Assembly (NCBI GenBank): GCA_938002655.1
Contig: CALLAC010000009.1
Span: forward strand, 1 to 64,000
DNA length: 64,000 nucleotides
Direction of reading: 5' to 3'
Origin: an uncultured Cytophagales bacterium
GTDB lineage: Bacteria > Bacteroidota > Bacteroidia > Cytophagales > Thermonemataceae
Position numbers and translations under genes: made by a program. This document shows, piece after piece, positions 24,032 through 35,596 of this stretch. Every line of letters begins with the position of its first letter. Position 1 is the first letter of the stretch. The notes under the pieces are model-generated. The model searched no databases and was not told the DNA's origin. It worked only from the letters and a program-made list of their open reading frames with translations.

Positions 24032-26956
24032 ATGTCAAGAACTCTTTTCAAAGCAATGAAAATCAACATCCTGCAAACCGAGAAATTTGAAAATCGCCAT
24101 CATGGCTATTTTGGTGATGATTTTGCGGCAATGCTTCAAGCCGTTGGAGTAAACTCATTAGAAGAACTTGTAGAACAAACCCTTCCTGCCTCTATTCGTA
24201 TCAGAAAGCCTTTACAGCTTCCCCAAGCCTTGTCGGAATCTGAATTTTTAGCTCATTTCAAAAAAATAGCTCAAAAAAATAAAATCTTCAAGTCTTATAT
24301 CGGAATGGGCTACTACGATACCCATACGCCTACTGTAATATTGAGAAATATTCTGGAAAATCCTGCTTGGTACACCGCTTACACACCTTACCAAGCCGAA
24401 ATTGCACAAGGCCGTTTGGAGGCTCTTATCAATTTCCAAACTATGGTAATAGACCTTACAGGTATGGAAATTGCTAATGCCTCTTTACTAGATGAAGCAA
24501 CTGCTGCCGCCGAAGCTATGACTATGCTTTTAGCTCAACGAAAAAATGAAAAGAAAAACGCTACTACTTTCTTTGTTTCCAAAGATGTATTTCCACAAAC
24601 TCTCGATGTGCTTTATACCCGAGCTACCCCCCTCAATATCCGAATTGAGGTAGGGGATGTGTTGAATTTAGACCTTACGCGTCCTGATTTATATGCAGTG
24701 CTTTTACAATATCCCGACCAAAACGGCGAAGTCTATGACTACACGCATTTTATAGCTTCTGCCAAAGAGCAAAATGTAATGGTGGCAGTTGCTACAGATT
24801 TGCTGGCGCTTACGCTGCTCAAACCTCCTGGCGAAATGGGGGCAGATGTCGTAGTAGGTAGTTCTCAACGTTTTGGTGTACCAATGGGCTATGGTGGACC
24901 CCACGCCGCATTTTTTGCTACCAAAGATGAGTACAAACGCAGTATTCCAGGCAGAATTATCGGTGTTTCCGTAGATGCACAAGGCAACAAAGCCTATCGT
25001 ATGGCTTTGCAAACTCGTGAGCAACATATTCGCCGCGAAAAAGCAACTTCCAACATCTGTACGGCTCAGGTTTTGCTTGCTGTCATGGCAGGAATGTACG
25101 CTGTTTATCATGGACCGAGAGGGCTCAAGCAAATTGCTGAAAGAATTTTCGGACTTACCGAACTGCTGAAATTATCTTTGCAAAAAGCAGGGCTTGAAGT
25201 TATCAATCGCAATCATTTTGATACACTCAAAGTCAAAGTACAAAACAAAGAAGCTATCCGCCAAGAAGCTGAAAAACACGAAGTAAATTTCCGCTACTTC
25301 ATTGATAACCACATCGGAATTTCCCTAAATGAAACCACGACGCTGGCTGATGTAGAGCAAATCATTGCAATTTTAGCCAATGCCGAAGGAAAAAATATAG
25401 TTTTGGATAAAAACTTGATAGAAAATATCATACTTGCTTTGCCTGAAAATCTTATTCGTAAGACATCTTACCTGACCCACCCTGTTTTCAATAGTTATCA
25501 TACCGAGCACGAAATGCTTCGGTACATAAAACGATTAGAAAACAAAGACCTTTCCTTAGTTCATTCTATGATTTCACTCGGTAGTTGTACAATGAAACTT
25601 AACGCCACTACCGAAATGATACCTATCACTTGGGCCGAACTTAGCAAAATTCACCCTTTTGTACCCCAAGAGCAGGCTTTGGGTTATAAAGAAATAATTG
25701 ATACGCTTGCGGCTTGGCTAGCTGAAATTACAGGCTTTGATGCCGTAAGTATGCAACCCAATTCGGGTGCCCAAGGTGAATATGCAGGGCTAATGGTGAT
25801 TCGGGCTTACCACGAAAGTAGAGGCGAAGGGCACAGAAATATAGCTCTTATTCCTGCATCGGCTCATGGTACCAATCCTGCCTCGGCAGTGATGGCGGGT
25901 ATGCAGGTAATTGTAGTAAAAACTGACGAAAAAGGAAATATCGATGTAGCAGATTTGAAAGCCAAAGCCGAGCAATACAAAGATAACCTTGCTTGTCTGA
26001 TGGTAACTTACCCTTCTACTCATGGGGTTTTTGAAGAAAGTATTCAAGAAATTTGTGACATAATTCATCGCTTTGGGGGGCAAGTATACATGGATGGAGC
26101 CAATATGAATGCCCAAGTAGGTCTTACTTCACCTGCCGCAATTGGGGCAGATGTATGCCATTTGAATTTGCATAAAACCTTCACTATTCCTCATGGTGGT
26201 GGTGGACCAGGAATGGGACCTATCTGTATGAAAGCTCATTTGGCTCCTTTCATGGCAAAACATTTTATAAGTTCTCGAAAAGAGGGAGCTAATGGAGCAG
26301 TTTCAGCCGCACCCTTTGGCAGTGCTTCTATTCTAGCAATTTCTTATGCTTACATCGCTATGATGGGAGCAGATGGGCTTACACGAGCTACACAAATGGC
26401 AATCTTGAATGCCAACTATATCAAAGAACGTCTCAAAGGGCATTATGAGGTACTATATTCGGGAAAAAATGGCAGAGCCGCTCATGAAATGATTTTGGAT
26501 TGTCGTCCTTTCAAGGCTTTTGGAGTAGAGGCTGAAGATATTGCCAAACGTCTGATGGATTATGGTTTTCACGCTCCTACGCTTTCTTTCCCTGTGGCAG
26601 GTACGCTTATGGTTGAACCTACTGAAAGCGAAAGTAAAGCCGAACTCGATCGCTTCTGCGAGGCTATGATTGCCATTCGCAACGAAATTCGCGAAATTGA
26701 ACAAGGCAAGTACGATTCTAAAAATAATGTTCTTAAAAATGCCCCTCACACTGCACAAGTCGCTTTGGCTGATATTTGGAACTATCCTTATTCGCGTGAA
26801 AAAGCGGTTTATCCTTTGCCTTTTGTGAAAAAAGCAAAATTCTGGCCTTCTGTAAGTCGTATTGATAGTGCTTATGGAGATAGAAATCTTGTTTGTAGTT
26901 GTATCCCCATAGAAGCTTATAGCCAAGAAAGCCAAAATGTTGAGGCTACAGCTTAA
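24032..26956 (+). CDS. gcvP: glycine dehydrogenase (decarboxylating), P-protein
   Basis: A single-chain 974-residue P-protein, the fused homodimeric form (alpha plus beta halves). The N-terminal half has [17 protein letters not shown] and [22 protein letters not shown]; the C-terminal half has the PLP lysine motif [21 protein letters not shown] and [15 protein letters not shown]. It decarboxylates glycine and transfers the aminomethyl group to the lipoyl H-protein, feeding one-carbon metabolism. gcvH and gcvT are elsewhere. ATG at 24032 has AAAAAGAA before it; an ATG at 24056 is the alternative. The transcript probably ends at the hairpin 50 bp downstream. Confidence 0.97.
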   Translation: MSRTLFKAMKINILQTEKFENRHHGYFGDDFAAMLQAVGVNSLEELVEQTLPASIRIRKPLQLPQALSESEFLAHFKKIAQKNKIFKSYIGMGYYDTHTPTVILRNILENPAWYTAYTPYQAEIAQGRLEALINFQTMVIDLTGMEIANASLLDEATAAAEAMTMLLAQRKNEKKNATTFFVSKDVFPQTLDVLYTRATPLNIRIEVGDVLNLDLTRPDLYAVLLQYPDQNGEVYDYTHFIASAKEQNVMVAVATDLLALTLLKPPGEMGADVVVGSSQRFGVPMGYGGPHAAFFATKDEYKRSIPGRIIGVSVDAQGNKAYRMALQTREQHIRREKATSNICTAQVLLAVMAGMYAVYHGPRGLKQIAERIFGLTELLKLSLQKAGLEVINRNHFDTLKVKVQNKEAIRQEAEKHEVNFRYFIDNHIGISLNETTTLADVEQIIAILANAEGKNIVLDKNLIENIILALPENLIRKTSYLTHPVFNSYHTEHEMLRYIKRLENKDLSLVHSMISLGSCTMKLNATTEMIPITWAELSKIHPFVPQEQALGYKEIIDTLAAWLAEITGFDAVSMQPNSGAQGEYAGLMVIRAYHESRGEGHRNIALIPASAHGTNPASAVMAGMQVIVVKTDEKGNIDVADLKAKAEQYKDNLACLMVTYPSTHGVFEESIQEICDIIHRFGGQVYMDGANMNAQVGLTSPAAIGADVCHLNLHKTFTIPHGGGGPGMGPICMKAHLAPFMAKHFISSRKEGANGAVSAAPFGSASILAISYAYIAMMGADGLTRATQMAILNANYIKERLKGHYEVLYSGKNGRAAHEMILDCRPFKAFGVEAEDIAKRLMDYGFHAPTLSFPVAGTLMVEPTESESKAELDRFCEAMIAIRNEIREIEQGKYDSKNNVLKNAPHTAQVALADIWNYPYSREKAVYPLPFVKKAKFWPSVSRIDSAYGDRNLVCSCIPIEAYSQESQNVEATA

Positions 26957-27005
26957 ACTACTTGCTTTTCGAAGTTTTTAGAAAGAAAAGATACTCCCAT
27001 GCTTC

Positions 27006-27036
27006 AATCTGATAGGTCTTTAAAACCTATCAGATT
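27006..27036 (+). terminator. hairpin terminator after gcvP
   Basis: A perfect 12-bp stem: AATCTGATAGGT (27006-27017) with its complement at 27025-27036, loop of 7. Only a short T stretch follows, so termination is likely but may be partial. The ACCTAT core is shared with other hairpins of this window. Confidence 0.55.
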
Positions 27037-27220
27037 TGGTGCATTGGTTTGCAAATCATCACATGAACGTCTCATAGTCAATTTGCTAATTTGAAGATAG
27101 CAATGGATTTTTTGAGAAGTAGTAGCAGAAAAAATAAAAATGTATAGGCTAAACCCGAAAAAATCTGCACGAAAATGTTTAATTTTTGTGTAATTTGCAC
27201 ACCTAAATTTTTTAATAGTA

Positions 27221-28498
27221 ATGAAAGCAGATGTACTTTTAGGTTTGCAATGGGGCGATGAAGGCAAAGGCAAAGTAGTAGATTTTTTAGCTCGTGAATA
27301 TCAGGTAGTTGCTCGCTTCCAGGGCGGTCCGAATGCGGGGCATACTCTCGAATTTGATGGCTTCAAATATGTGCTACATCAAATTCCTTCGGGGATATTT
27401 CACCCCAATACTTTCAACATCATTGGCAATGGCGTAGTACTTGATGCAATTGTTTTTCGTAAAGAAGTGCTGGCTCTTGGTAAAGAAATTTCAGAAATTG
27501 CCTCTAAAATTCTTATTTCCAAGAAAACGCAACTTATTATTCCTACGCATAGGCTTTTAGATGCCGCCTCCGAAGCCGCCAAAGGCAATGAAAAAATCGG
27601 CTCTACGCTCAAAGGCATTACTCCAAGTTATATGGATAAAATCGGACGCAATGGCTTGCGAGTAGGTGATATTCTAAATTCCGATTTTCAGAGTAAATAT
27701 GAAAAATTGCGTAATAAACATTTGGGCTTGCTCAAGCAATACAACTTTACAGATTTTGATTTAGCCGATTTAGAAGAAGAGTTTCAACAAGCCATAGCCT
27801 TCCTAAAAACACAATTCCATTTGGCTGATACCGAATATTGGCTCAACGAAGCATTGCAGTCAGGAAAAAAAGTTCTTGCCGAAGGAGCCCAAGGTTCGCT
27901 CCTAGATATAGATTTCGGCTCGTACCCTTTTGTAACAAGTTCTAATACGCTTACAGCAGGAGCTTGTGTGGGATTAGGGCTTGCCCCTCACAAAATTGGT
28001 AAAGTAATAGGAATTTTCAAAGCTTATTGTACACGCGTAGGTGCAGGACCTTTCCCAACTGAATTGCACGATGAGATAGGCGAAGCCATTCGTAAAGAAG
28101 GTAGAGAGTTTGGTGCTACCACAGGCAGACCTCGCCGCTGTGGTTGGCTAGATTTGCCTGCCCTCAAATACGCTATTATGCTCAATGGCGTTGATGAGCT
28201 ATTTATGATGAAGGCAGATGTTTTGAGTATTGTAGACGAAATTCAGGTTTGTACGCAGTACAAACTCGCTGATGGCACTATTACCGACAAAATGCCTTAT
28301 TGTTTAATTTCGGAACCCGTTGAGCCTGTTTACAAAACTTTTGTGGGATGGAAAGATAAACTTCGTGAAGCCAAAAATTTTAACGACTTGCCCGAAAGCC
28401 TGAAACAATATGTGAAATTTATTGAAAACGAAGTAAAAGTTCCTATTACACTTATTTCGGTGGGTCCTGATAGGTCGCAGACGATACGAAAGGCATAA
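27221..28498 (+). CDS. purA: adenylosuccinate synthase
   Basis: A 425-residue PurA that joins IMP and aspartate with GTP in the first step from IMP to AMP. It begins KADVLLGLQWGDEGKGKVVDFLA, containing the GDEGKGK catalytic loop (about 12-18). Further motifs are GGPNAGHTLEFDG, GSTLKGITPSYMDKIGRNGLR, AEGAQGSLLDIDFGSYPFVTSSN, and FGATTGRPRRCGWLD with GPDR near the end. Length and order are normal. Just upstream a TAATTTGC box resembles a -7 element with one base fewer than consensus. The FtsL-like gene follows about 50 bp later. Confidence 0.97.
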   Translation: MKADVLLGLQWGDEGKGKVVDFLAREYQVVARFQGGPNAGHTLEFDGFKYVLHQIPSGIFHPNTFNIIGNGVVLDAIVFRKEVLALGKEISEIASKILISKKTQLIIPTHRLLDAASEAAKGNEKIGSTLKGITPSYMDKIGRNGLRVGDILNSDFQSKYEKLRNKHLGLLKQYNFTDFDLADLEEEFQQAIAFLKTQFHLADTEYWLNEALQSGKKVLAEGAQGSLLDIDFGSYPFVTSSNTLTAGACVGLGLAPHKIGKVIGIFKAYCTRVGAGPFPTELHDEIGEAIRKEGREFGATTGRPRRCGWLDLPALKYAIMLNGVDELFMMKADVLSIVDEIQVCTQYKLADGTITDKMPYCLISEPVEPVYKTFVGWKDKLREAKNFNDLPESLKQYVKFIENEVKVPITLISVGPDRSQTIRKA

Positions 28499-28547
28499 AT
28501 GAGGATTTGTTCAAAAAAATTACTATCTTTGCTTCAAACCTACAACA

Positions 28548-28928
28548 ATGTTTTTCCCTGAAAATCGTTATCAAGATACTATTTCCGAACGCTCCGAGGC
28601 CAAACGTAGTATATTTTCTTGGATTGATAGTTGGGCAAACCTTACGTTTATTTTGCCTCGTCGCAAGCCAACAAACTACATACCTTATGTGCTATTCCTT
28701 ACTTTTTTGGGAATTTTGTACATCAGCAATGCTCATTTGGCAAGAAAAATACAACGCGAAACAATGAACCTAGAAAAAGAAGTTATCAATTTACGTACCG
28801 ACTACACCCATACGCAAGCCAAATATATGAACAGTATCAAATATTCCGAAGTGGAAAAAAAGGCTAAACAATTTGGTTTGGAACGCGTAGAAAAAGTACC
28901 TTATCAGATTATAGTGAGTAAAAAGTGA
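28548..28928 (+). CDS. FtsL-like putative cell division protein
   Basis: The 126-residue bitopic membrane protein has a basic cytoplasmic lead of about 45 residues, one transmembrane helix (about 46-64, YIPYVLFLTFLGILYISNA) and a periplasmic coiled coil (MNLEKEVINLRTDYTHTQAKYM). The late VEKKAKQFGLERVEKVPYQIIV matches Bacteroidota FtsL-like proteins. FtsL holds the divisome FtsQLB complex together. The usual neighbours (mraW, ftsI) are not here, which is a little unusual. A TATCTTTG box at 28524-28531 lies just upstream and suggests its own promoter. Confidence 0.8.
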   Translation: MFFPENRYQDTISERSEAKRSIFSWIDSWANLTFILPRRKPTNYIPYVLFLTFLGILYISNAHLARKIQRETMNLEKEVINLRTDYTHTQAKYMNSIKYSEVEKKAKQFGLERVEKVPYQIIVSKK

Positions 28929-28991
28929 GGAGCAAAAGGAGCAAGTTTTCAAGTTCAAAGTAGTTTAAAAATTTGAAAAGAGTATAACGTG

Positions 28992-29993
28992 ATGTCTAAA
29001 AAATTTACTATGAAAAAAATCTGGATTTTAGTACTTGTTTTTGGGGCAGTGTACCATGCAGAAGCTCAAAAAACGAAAAAGAAAGAGAAAAACCCAAAAA
29101 ATTCCGAAGTTTCGTTAAATTTAGCAGATGAAAAATACGTTTTTTTAGAAAATTCGGTATTTTGGGAAATTTCGGGAAATGGACTTAGCACCCCATCTTA
29201 CTTATTTGGTACGCATCATCTTTATCCTGCTGATAGCATCAAGAAAAATGATTTTATTAAAGAAAAAATAAAAGCCTGCCAGGTGGTGGTCGGAGAGCTT
29301 GCTATGGATAATCTGATGGCTCTTACAATGGCCACGATGAAGTATTCTATGATGAAAGATACTACTTTGCAAGATTTGTTGGGCGAAAAGAACTATCAAC
29401 GAGTTGATGAATATATGAAAAAAAATTTGGGTATGGGAGTGGCGATGTTCAATCGTATGCGTCCTATGGTAATTGTGCAAGCCATTTCGGCTCAGAAAGT
29501 AGCCCAAGCACTCGGTAAAGATAGCAAAATAGAAGGAATGAACACTATATCAGATAATATTGACTACTATTTCCAAGAATACGGAAAAAGCCTCGGCAAA
29601 GAAATTGCAGGGCTTGAAACCGTAGAGTTTCAGGCAAAAACGCTCTTGCATAGCATACCGCTCAATCGCCAAGCAGAAATGCTGATGGAAGCCATAGAAG
29701 ATAAAGACGCCCAATCTGCTGAAACTTACAAGAAATTAAATCAATACTATAAAGAGCAAAACCTTAACGAACTTGGCAAGTTGAGCTTTGATGAAAAAAT
29801 GATGAAAAAAGATGAATATGATAATTTGCTCAAAAAACGCAATAACGCTTGGCTTCCTCAGATAGAAAAAATTATCCGAGAAAAATCGGCTTTCTTTGCC
29901 GTAGGGGCACTGCATTTGGTAGGCACCGATGGCATTATTTATCAACTCCGTCAGAAAGGATACATTGTTAAACCCTTAAAAATTCGCTTGTAG
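28992..29993 (+). CDS. TraB/GumN family protein
   Basis: A 333-residue secreted protein (start at ATG 28992, or at ATG 29010 just before MKKIWILVLVFGAVYHAEAQ, the signal peptide). The TraB/GumN domain is evident: LFWEIS-like start, SYLFGTHHLYPAD with the GTxH motif (about 74-86), a central helical part, and AVGALHLVGTDGIIYQLRQKGY at the C-terminus with the second conserved histidine. The family resembles Tiki-type metalloproteases; activity in bacteria is not established. It is preceded by its own short leader and is followed 1 bp later by a small membrane protein gene. Confidence 0.85.
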   Translation: MSKKFTMKKIWILVLVFGAVYHAEAQKTKKKEKNPKNSEVSLNLADEKYVFLENSVFWEISGNGLSTPSYLFGTHHLYPADSIKKNDFIKEKIKACQVVVGELAMDNLMALTMATMKYSMMKDTTLQDLLGEKNYQRVDEYMKKNLGMGVAMFNRMRPMVIVQAISAQKVAQALGKDSKIEGMNTISDNIDYYFQEYGKSLGKEIAGLETVEFQAKTLLHSIPLNRQAEMLMEAIEDKDAQSAETYKKLNQYYKEQNLNELGKLSFDEKMMKKDEYDNLLKKRNNAWLPQIEKIIREKSAFFAVGALHLVGTDGIIYQLRQKGYIVKPLKIRL

Positions 29994-29994
29994 A

Positions 29995-30360
29995 ATGGTT
30001 TTTGTTCTGATAGCTTTGGCAGTTTTTGCTTCACAATACTTTTTACATTGGCAAATATGGACAATTAGCCTGATTAGCTTTGTAGTGGGTGCTATTTTGG
30101 GACGTACCGCTTGGGGAGCTTTTTTTTCGGCTTTTTTTGCTGTTTTTTTGGTATGGTCGGCAATGGCTTTTTGGAAAGATATTCAAAACGACCAAATACT
30201 TTCAGCACGGATTGCCCTAATGTTTGGCTTACCTGCTGCAAGCGAGTGGTTTTTCGTAATTACAGGAATTGTAGGCGGAGTATTGGCCTCCTTTTCTTGT
30301 CTTTCAGGTTATTATTTAAAGAGAATTTTCATTCAACCCTTGCCCCAGACAACTATTTAG
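29995..30360 (+). CDS. small membrane protein, unknown function
   Basis: A 121-residue protein of four predicted membrane helices (about 2-14, 17-37, 42-60, 80-103) separated by short charged loops (FWKDIQNDQILSAR). It starts with ATG 1 bp after the TraB/GumN stop and is surely co-transcribed with it. I recognise no named family and no functional residues. The downstream sequence has a degenerate AACCTTATGGGTT palindrome that may help termination. Confidence 0.7.
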   Translation: MVFVLIALAVFASQYFLHWQIWTISLISFVVGAILGRTAWGAFFSAFFAVFLVWSAMAFWKDIQNDQILSARIALMFGLPAASEWFFVITGIVGGVLASFSCLSGYYLKRIFIQPLPQTTI

Positions 30361-30399
30361 ATTTTTAAAACCTTATGGGTTGAATACTGCATTTGAAAG

Positions 30400-31716
30400 T
30401 TATCCAATCAATGCTCCTGCGATGGTAGCACTCATAAAAGTTGCCAAACTGCCTCCTAGTAAAGCTCTCAATCCTAATCTGGAAAGGTCTGACTGACGAT
30501 TGGGTGCCATTCCTCCGATGCCACCAATTTGTATGGCAATAGACGAAAAATTAGCAAAGCCACAAAGAGCAAAAGTGGCAATAACAATTGATTTCGTATC
30601 TAAAAGCCCTGCTACTTGTCTGAATTTGACAAGCTGGTCGTAAGCAATATACTCGTTGATAGCTGTTTTTTGCCCAATCAGGCTACCTATTACCAACGAT
30701 TTATCCCAATCAGTTCCCATTAGCCAAGCGACGGGTTGTCCTATCAATCCGAAAAGGTATTGCAAGGAAAGCTCTGTGAAAACACCGTTTGTATTTGTTT
30801 TTATCCAAAGGTTTAAGTCGGTAATTTTCCCGATCCAGCCCAAAAGTCCATTGAGTAAAGCTACAATTGCGATAAAGGCAATTAGCATACCACCTACATT
30901 CAAGGCAAGTTTCAAGCCATCGGCGGCACCTGTTGCGATGGCATCAATAATGTTCACTCCTAAACTTTCCTTGGAAACTTGCAAGCGAGTATCAATTTCT
31001 TCGGTTTCAGGATAAAGAATTTTAGACATTACAAGAGCGGCAGGAGCATTCATGATTGAAGCAGTAAGAAAATAAGAAGCAAATTGAGCCTCTACTTCGG
31101 GATTACCCCCTCCTAACATACTGATATACGAAGCCATTACGCTACCTGCTAGGGTTGCCATTCCGCCTGTCATTAAGCAATTGAGCTCAGAGTTGGTCAT
31201 ATGAGCAACAAAAGGTTTGACAAGCAAAGGTGCTTCTGTTTGCCCTAAAAAAATGTTTCCTGCCGCTGAAAGACTCTCTGCTCCTGATAGACGCATTGTC
31301 TTGGACATTATCCAAGCAATGGCATACACTATTTTTTGCAAAATTCCTAAATAGTATAAACCTGCCGTAACTGCCGAAAAAAATACAATGATAGGAAGTA
31401 CCTGAAAGGCAAAAACAAAACCTATAGGTTCAGTAATAAGACCCAACTTGCCAAATAGAAATTGTGTCCCTTCGCGTGTATAGCTAATAAAAACAGTAAA
31501 ACCCACACCCATAATTCTGAAAATATCAGCAAACCAAGATACTTTTAGCACCAGTATGCCAATAATAAGCTGTAATATGATACCCTTTAGTACCAATTTT
31601 TTATCTATTGCTTTACGATTTTTGGAAAGAATCCAAGCAACTCCTACAAAAACCGAAATTCCTAAAACAGCTCGCAAATACTCCATTTGAAGTTTTATTT
31701 GCTCAAAGGTAAGCAA
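30400..31716 (-). CDS. concentrative nucleoside transporter (NupC/CNT family)
   Basis: The 438-residue inner-membrane protein has about ten transmembrane segments with CNT-family blocks: LFGKLGLITEPIGFVFAFQVLPIIVFFSAVTAGLYYLG (as in CNT), FLGQTEAPLLVKPF, GGMATLAGSVMASYISML, and YLFGLIGQPVAWLMG plus ALCGFANFSSIAIQIGG near the C-terminus. These transporters import nucleosides with Na+ or H+. The full QTEAP substrate motif is present. It is transcribed alone, away from the tmRNA gene. Confidence 0.93.
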   Translation of the reverse strand: MLTFEQIKLQMEYLRAVLGISVFVGVAWILSKNRKAIDKKLVLKGIILQLIIGILVLKVSWFADIFRIMGVGFTVFISYTREGTQFLFGKLGLITEPIGFVFAFQVLPIIVFFSAVTAGLYYLGILQKIVYAIAWIMSKTMRLSGAESLSAAGNIFLGQTEAPLLVKPFVAHMTNSELNCLMTGGMATLAGSVMASYISMLGGGNPEVEAQFASYFLTASIMNAPAALVMSKILYPETEEIDTRLQVSKESLGVNIIDAIATGAADGLKLALNVGGMLIAFIAIVALLNGLLGWIGKITDLNLWIKTNTNGVFTELSLQYLFGLIGQPVAWLMGTDWDKSLVIGSLIGQKTAINEYIAYDQLVKFRQVAGLLDTKSIVIATFALCGFANFSSIAIQIGGIGGMAPNRQSDLSRLGLRALLGGSLATFMSATIAGALIG

Positions 31717-31796
31717 GAAAATACAAATGCAAAAATTTTGAAAAAAATTAAATTCAACAAACTTTTTTTCTTGTAAAATGGTTATTAAAGCAAGTT

Positions 31797-32162
31797 GGGG
31801 ATGACCGGTCTTGACAGGCTGAGTTGCTGGGTTGTGTAAGCACGCCGAGAAATGGAAGTGTTCTCGTCAAAACTCCTTCCGAACAATAACTGGCGAATCT
31901 AACTTCGCTCTTGCTGCTTAATCTGGATAGATAAGTAGCTTGCACCCCTGCCGCAATCTGCTCTGCTTTGTGGCGTACAGGGGTGTCGAAACCGCAGAGC
32001 TGGTGTGTGTAAGCTACGATACACACACGAGAACGCAAGTAGCTAAGAAGTAGGCACAGGTGGGTGTTGTACCTACCTACTTCCGAAAACTAAACAACAC
32101 TAAGCGTGTAGAAGACAACCGAGAACCTTCTCTGGACGAGGGTTCGAATCCCTCCATCTCCA
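31797..32162 (+). ncRNA. ssrA: transfer-messenger RNA (tmRNA)
   Basis: The 5' end GGGGATGACCGGTCTTGACA and the 3' end with the T arm GGTTCGAATCCC are those of tmRNA; GGGGATG pairs with CATCTCC over 7 bp (one G-U) to close the tRNA-like domain. CCA is not encoded (CAA follows). The tag frame is 31892-31921 and encodes GESNFALAA then TAA, so the peptide is (A)GESNFALAA, close to Bacteroidota tags such as GEESYAMAA. With SmpB it rescues stalled ribosomes and marks products for proteolysis. The transcript ends at a strong terminator 7 bp downstream. Minus-strand reading frames over this stretch are spurious. Confidence 0.97.
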
Positions 32163-32168
32163 CAAAAT

Positions 32169-32192
32169 GCCTCAAAATTTGAGGCTTTTTTA
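32169..32192 (+). terminator. tmRNA terminator
   Basis: GCCTCAAA (32169-32176) and TTTGAGGC (32178-32185) form the stem, followed by seven T. Confidence 0.9.
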
Positions 32193-32688
32193 TTTCGTAT
32201 TTGAACAACTTTCAAGTTACTAGCGAAACTTTGGAATTGCCCAATAGTTTTTCCTGATTTACCTAATAGTTTTGAAAAGCTAGTTTACAAGCAAAATCAA
32301 TAATAGAAATATCGTAAGCCGATTTTTTCTAGTTTTGATAGATTTTGTATTCTTTGAGGCTGATCGTAAGAAAAACCCTGCCGAATGAAACTTCATTCTT
32401 TAAATCAAATGGCAAGCGTATGCTAATTTATTTCAGTTTAAAATTAGTTTAAAAACTGACAGAAAGTGAAAAATTGTCAGTTTTTTTTGACATATTGTTT
32501 TGTCAAATCCAAAGCCTTATTGTAACGATAGTGAGCTCAAAACCTTTGAAAATGACGTATTTTATGCACTTTTAATGAGTTTTGCTTTGCATCTGTTTGT
32601 CTTAAAAATTACATTGGCACATAAAATGCTATTTTATGATTGCAACCTTTCAAAAAGCATTTCCTTAAACTTAAAATTCATAATTAGT
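32193..32688. other. long groESL leader and intergenic region
   Basis: About 500 bp with no gene I can support. It contains a small hairpin GAATG / CATTC at 32383-32398, the 11-bp inverted repeat listed next, and a palindrome-like stretch (CACATAAAATGCTATTTTATG, about 32618-32638). There is no CIRCE element (TTAGCACTC-N9-GAGTGCTAA) and no clear TTTG/TAnnTTTG pair. A long upstream frame that would extend GroES by about 60 residues has no sequence support. Confidence 0.6.
32451..32485 (+). repeat. 11-bp inverted repeat in groESL leader
   Basis: AAAAACTGACA (32451-32461) and its perfect complement (32475-32485) are separated by 13 bases; three more T follow. In RNA it would form a hairpin with a U-rich 3' side, similar to a terminator; in DNA it could be an operator. 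No gene upstream on this strand needs a terminator, since ssrA already has one. Confidence 0.6.
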
Positions 32689-32973
32689 ATGGGAAAAAAT
32701 AAATTGAAAATCACTCCGCTTGCCGACAGAGTTCTGGTAGAACCTGCCGAGGCTGAAACTAAAACCGCTTCTGGTATTATTATTCCAGACAATGCCAAAG
32801 AAAAACCCCAAAGAGGCGTAGTAGTTGCCGTAGGCAAAGGTAAAAAAGATGAACCAATGACTGTAAAAGAAGGTGATACCGTACTTTATGGCAAATATGC
32901 AGGTACCGAAATCACTATTGATGGTAAAGAGTACCTTATTATGCGTGAGTCCGATATTTTCGCAATTCTCTAA
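32689..32973 (+). CDS. groES: co-chaperonin GroES
   Basis: A 94-residue GroES. Sequence from ATG at 32689: [19 protein letters not shown], then the mobile loop [19 protein letters not shown] (about 21-40, with the GIII GroEL contact), and [23 protein letters not shown]. The heptameric lid closes the GroEL cage. Length and start agree with the family. It precedes groEL by 53 bp in the usual order. Confidence 0.98.
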   Translation: MGKNKLKITPLADRVLVEPAEAETKTASGIIIPDNAKEKPQRGVVVAVGKGKKDEPMTVKEGDTVLYGKYAGTEITIDGKEYLIMRESDIFAIL

Positions 32974-32987
32974 ATTTTTTGCTTTAA

Positions 32988-34655
<1,668 letters not shown>

Positions 34656-34679
34656 GCCGTACTTCAATCCAGTAGCACT

Positions 34680-34717
34680 AAACCTATGAGGTTTTCAAAA
34701 CCTCATAGGTTTTTTTC
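34680..34717 (+). terminator. groEL terminator
   Basis: AAACCTATGAGGTTTT (34680-34695) and its perfect complement (34697-34712) form a 14-16 bp stem, followed by further T. This is the most complete member of the hairpin family also seen at 367, 27006 and 60892. Confidence 0.85.
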
Positions 34718-34719
34718 TG

Positions 34720-34750
34720 TTGTTAAATACTAGCCTATTTTGTATTTTTG
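34720..34750 (+). promoter_or_regulatory. promoter of the DUF2520 gene
   Basis: TTG at 34720-34722, a 20-bp spacer, and TATTTTTG at 34743-34750. The -7 box is exact; the -33 box is GTTG instead of TTTG. Confidence 0.55.
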
Positions 34751-34801
34751 TAACAGTAAAATGTTTGCTTTCAGAGTATTTTTTGAGAAATTATCAAGAT
34801 T

Positions 34802-35596
34802 GTGGAAGATAAACCTTTAAAGATAGCTCTTGTTGGTACAGGAAACGTAGCTTGGTACCTTGCCAATGCTTTTATGCAAACCGCTCATCAAATTGTAGAA
34901 ATATATGGTAGGAATAGTACAAAAGCCAATGAATTAGCGGCTAACTCAAATGCTTTTGCCAAAGAAAACCTTAATTTTAAGGAAAGCCAAGCAGAAATTA
35001 TTTTGCTTGCTGTTTCAGATAATGCTTTGCCTGAAATTACTGCACAGATACAACTCAACCGTAATCAAATCGTTGCTCATACGTCGGGAAGTACTTCTAT
35101 GAGAATTTTTGAAAATTTACAAAGCCAAGCAAAATTTGGAGTTTTTTATCCTTTGCAAACTTTTTCCAAAGATAGAAAAGTTGCAAGGCAGGAAGTACCT
35201 CTTTGTATAGAAGGAAATACTACTGAAACGGCCATTCGTTTAGAAGTGTTAGCAAAAACAATTAGTCGCAAGGTGTATTTGATTAGTTCAGAAAAGAGGC
35301 TTAAATTGCATTTAGCGGCAGTTTTTGCAAACAATTTTGTCAATCATCTGCTTGGTATTGCACAAGAAATTCTCCAAAACGAAAATTTACCATTTGAATT
35401 GCTCGGTCCGCTTATTCAAGAAACTTTTTCTAAGGTAATAGAAGCAGAAAATATTTATGCCATTCAAACAGGCCCAGCTCGCCGCAACGACCAAATCATC
35501 ATTCAAAAACACTTACAACTACTTCAAAACGATACGCAAAAGCTAAAAATCTACGAAATTATTTCGGAAAGCATCAGAAGCAAGTATCAATTTTAA
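34802..35596 (+). CDS. Rossmann-like and DUF2520 protein (putative dehydrogenase)
   Basis: The 264-residue protein has an NAD(P)-binding Rossmann domain (KIALVGTGNVAWYLANAF at about 6-23) and a helical DUF2520 domain with VAHTSGSTSMRIFENL, GVFYPLQTFSKDRKV and a final helical bundle ending QKHLQLLQND. The organisation resembles F420-dependent NADP reductase/6-phosphogluconate-type dehydrogenases; the substrate is unknown. It starts with GTG. Its stop shares a TTAA with the phoH stop (4 bp convergent overlap). Confidence 0.88.
   Translation: MEDKPLKIALVGTGNVAWYLANAFMQTAHQIVEIYGRNSTKANELAANSNAFAKENLNFKESQAEIILLAVSDNALPEITAQIQLNRNQIVAHTSGSTSMRIFENLQSQAKFGVFYPLQTFSKDRKVARQEVPLCIEGNTTETAIRLEVLAKTISRKVYLISSEKRLKLHLAAVFANNFVNHLLGIAQEILQNENLPFELLGPLIQETFSKVIEAENIYAIQTGPARRNDQIIIQKHLQLLQNDTQKLKIYEIISESIRSKYQF

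Noticed and set aside
31754-32038. Minus-strand frame of 94 codons across the tmRNA gene
   Set aside because: It lies entirely over the structured tmRNA; codon pattern and product are meaningless.
32500-32688. N-terminal extension of GroES by about 63 residues
   Set aside because: No GroES has such an extension; the conserved start is the ATG at 32689.
32193-32688. CIRCE element for HrcA control of groESL
   Set aside because: The sequence TTAGCACTC-N9-GAGTGCTAA does not occur; the inverted repeat present is different.
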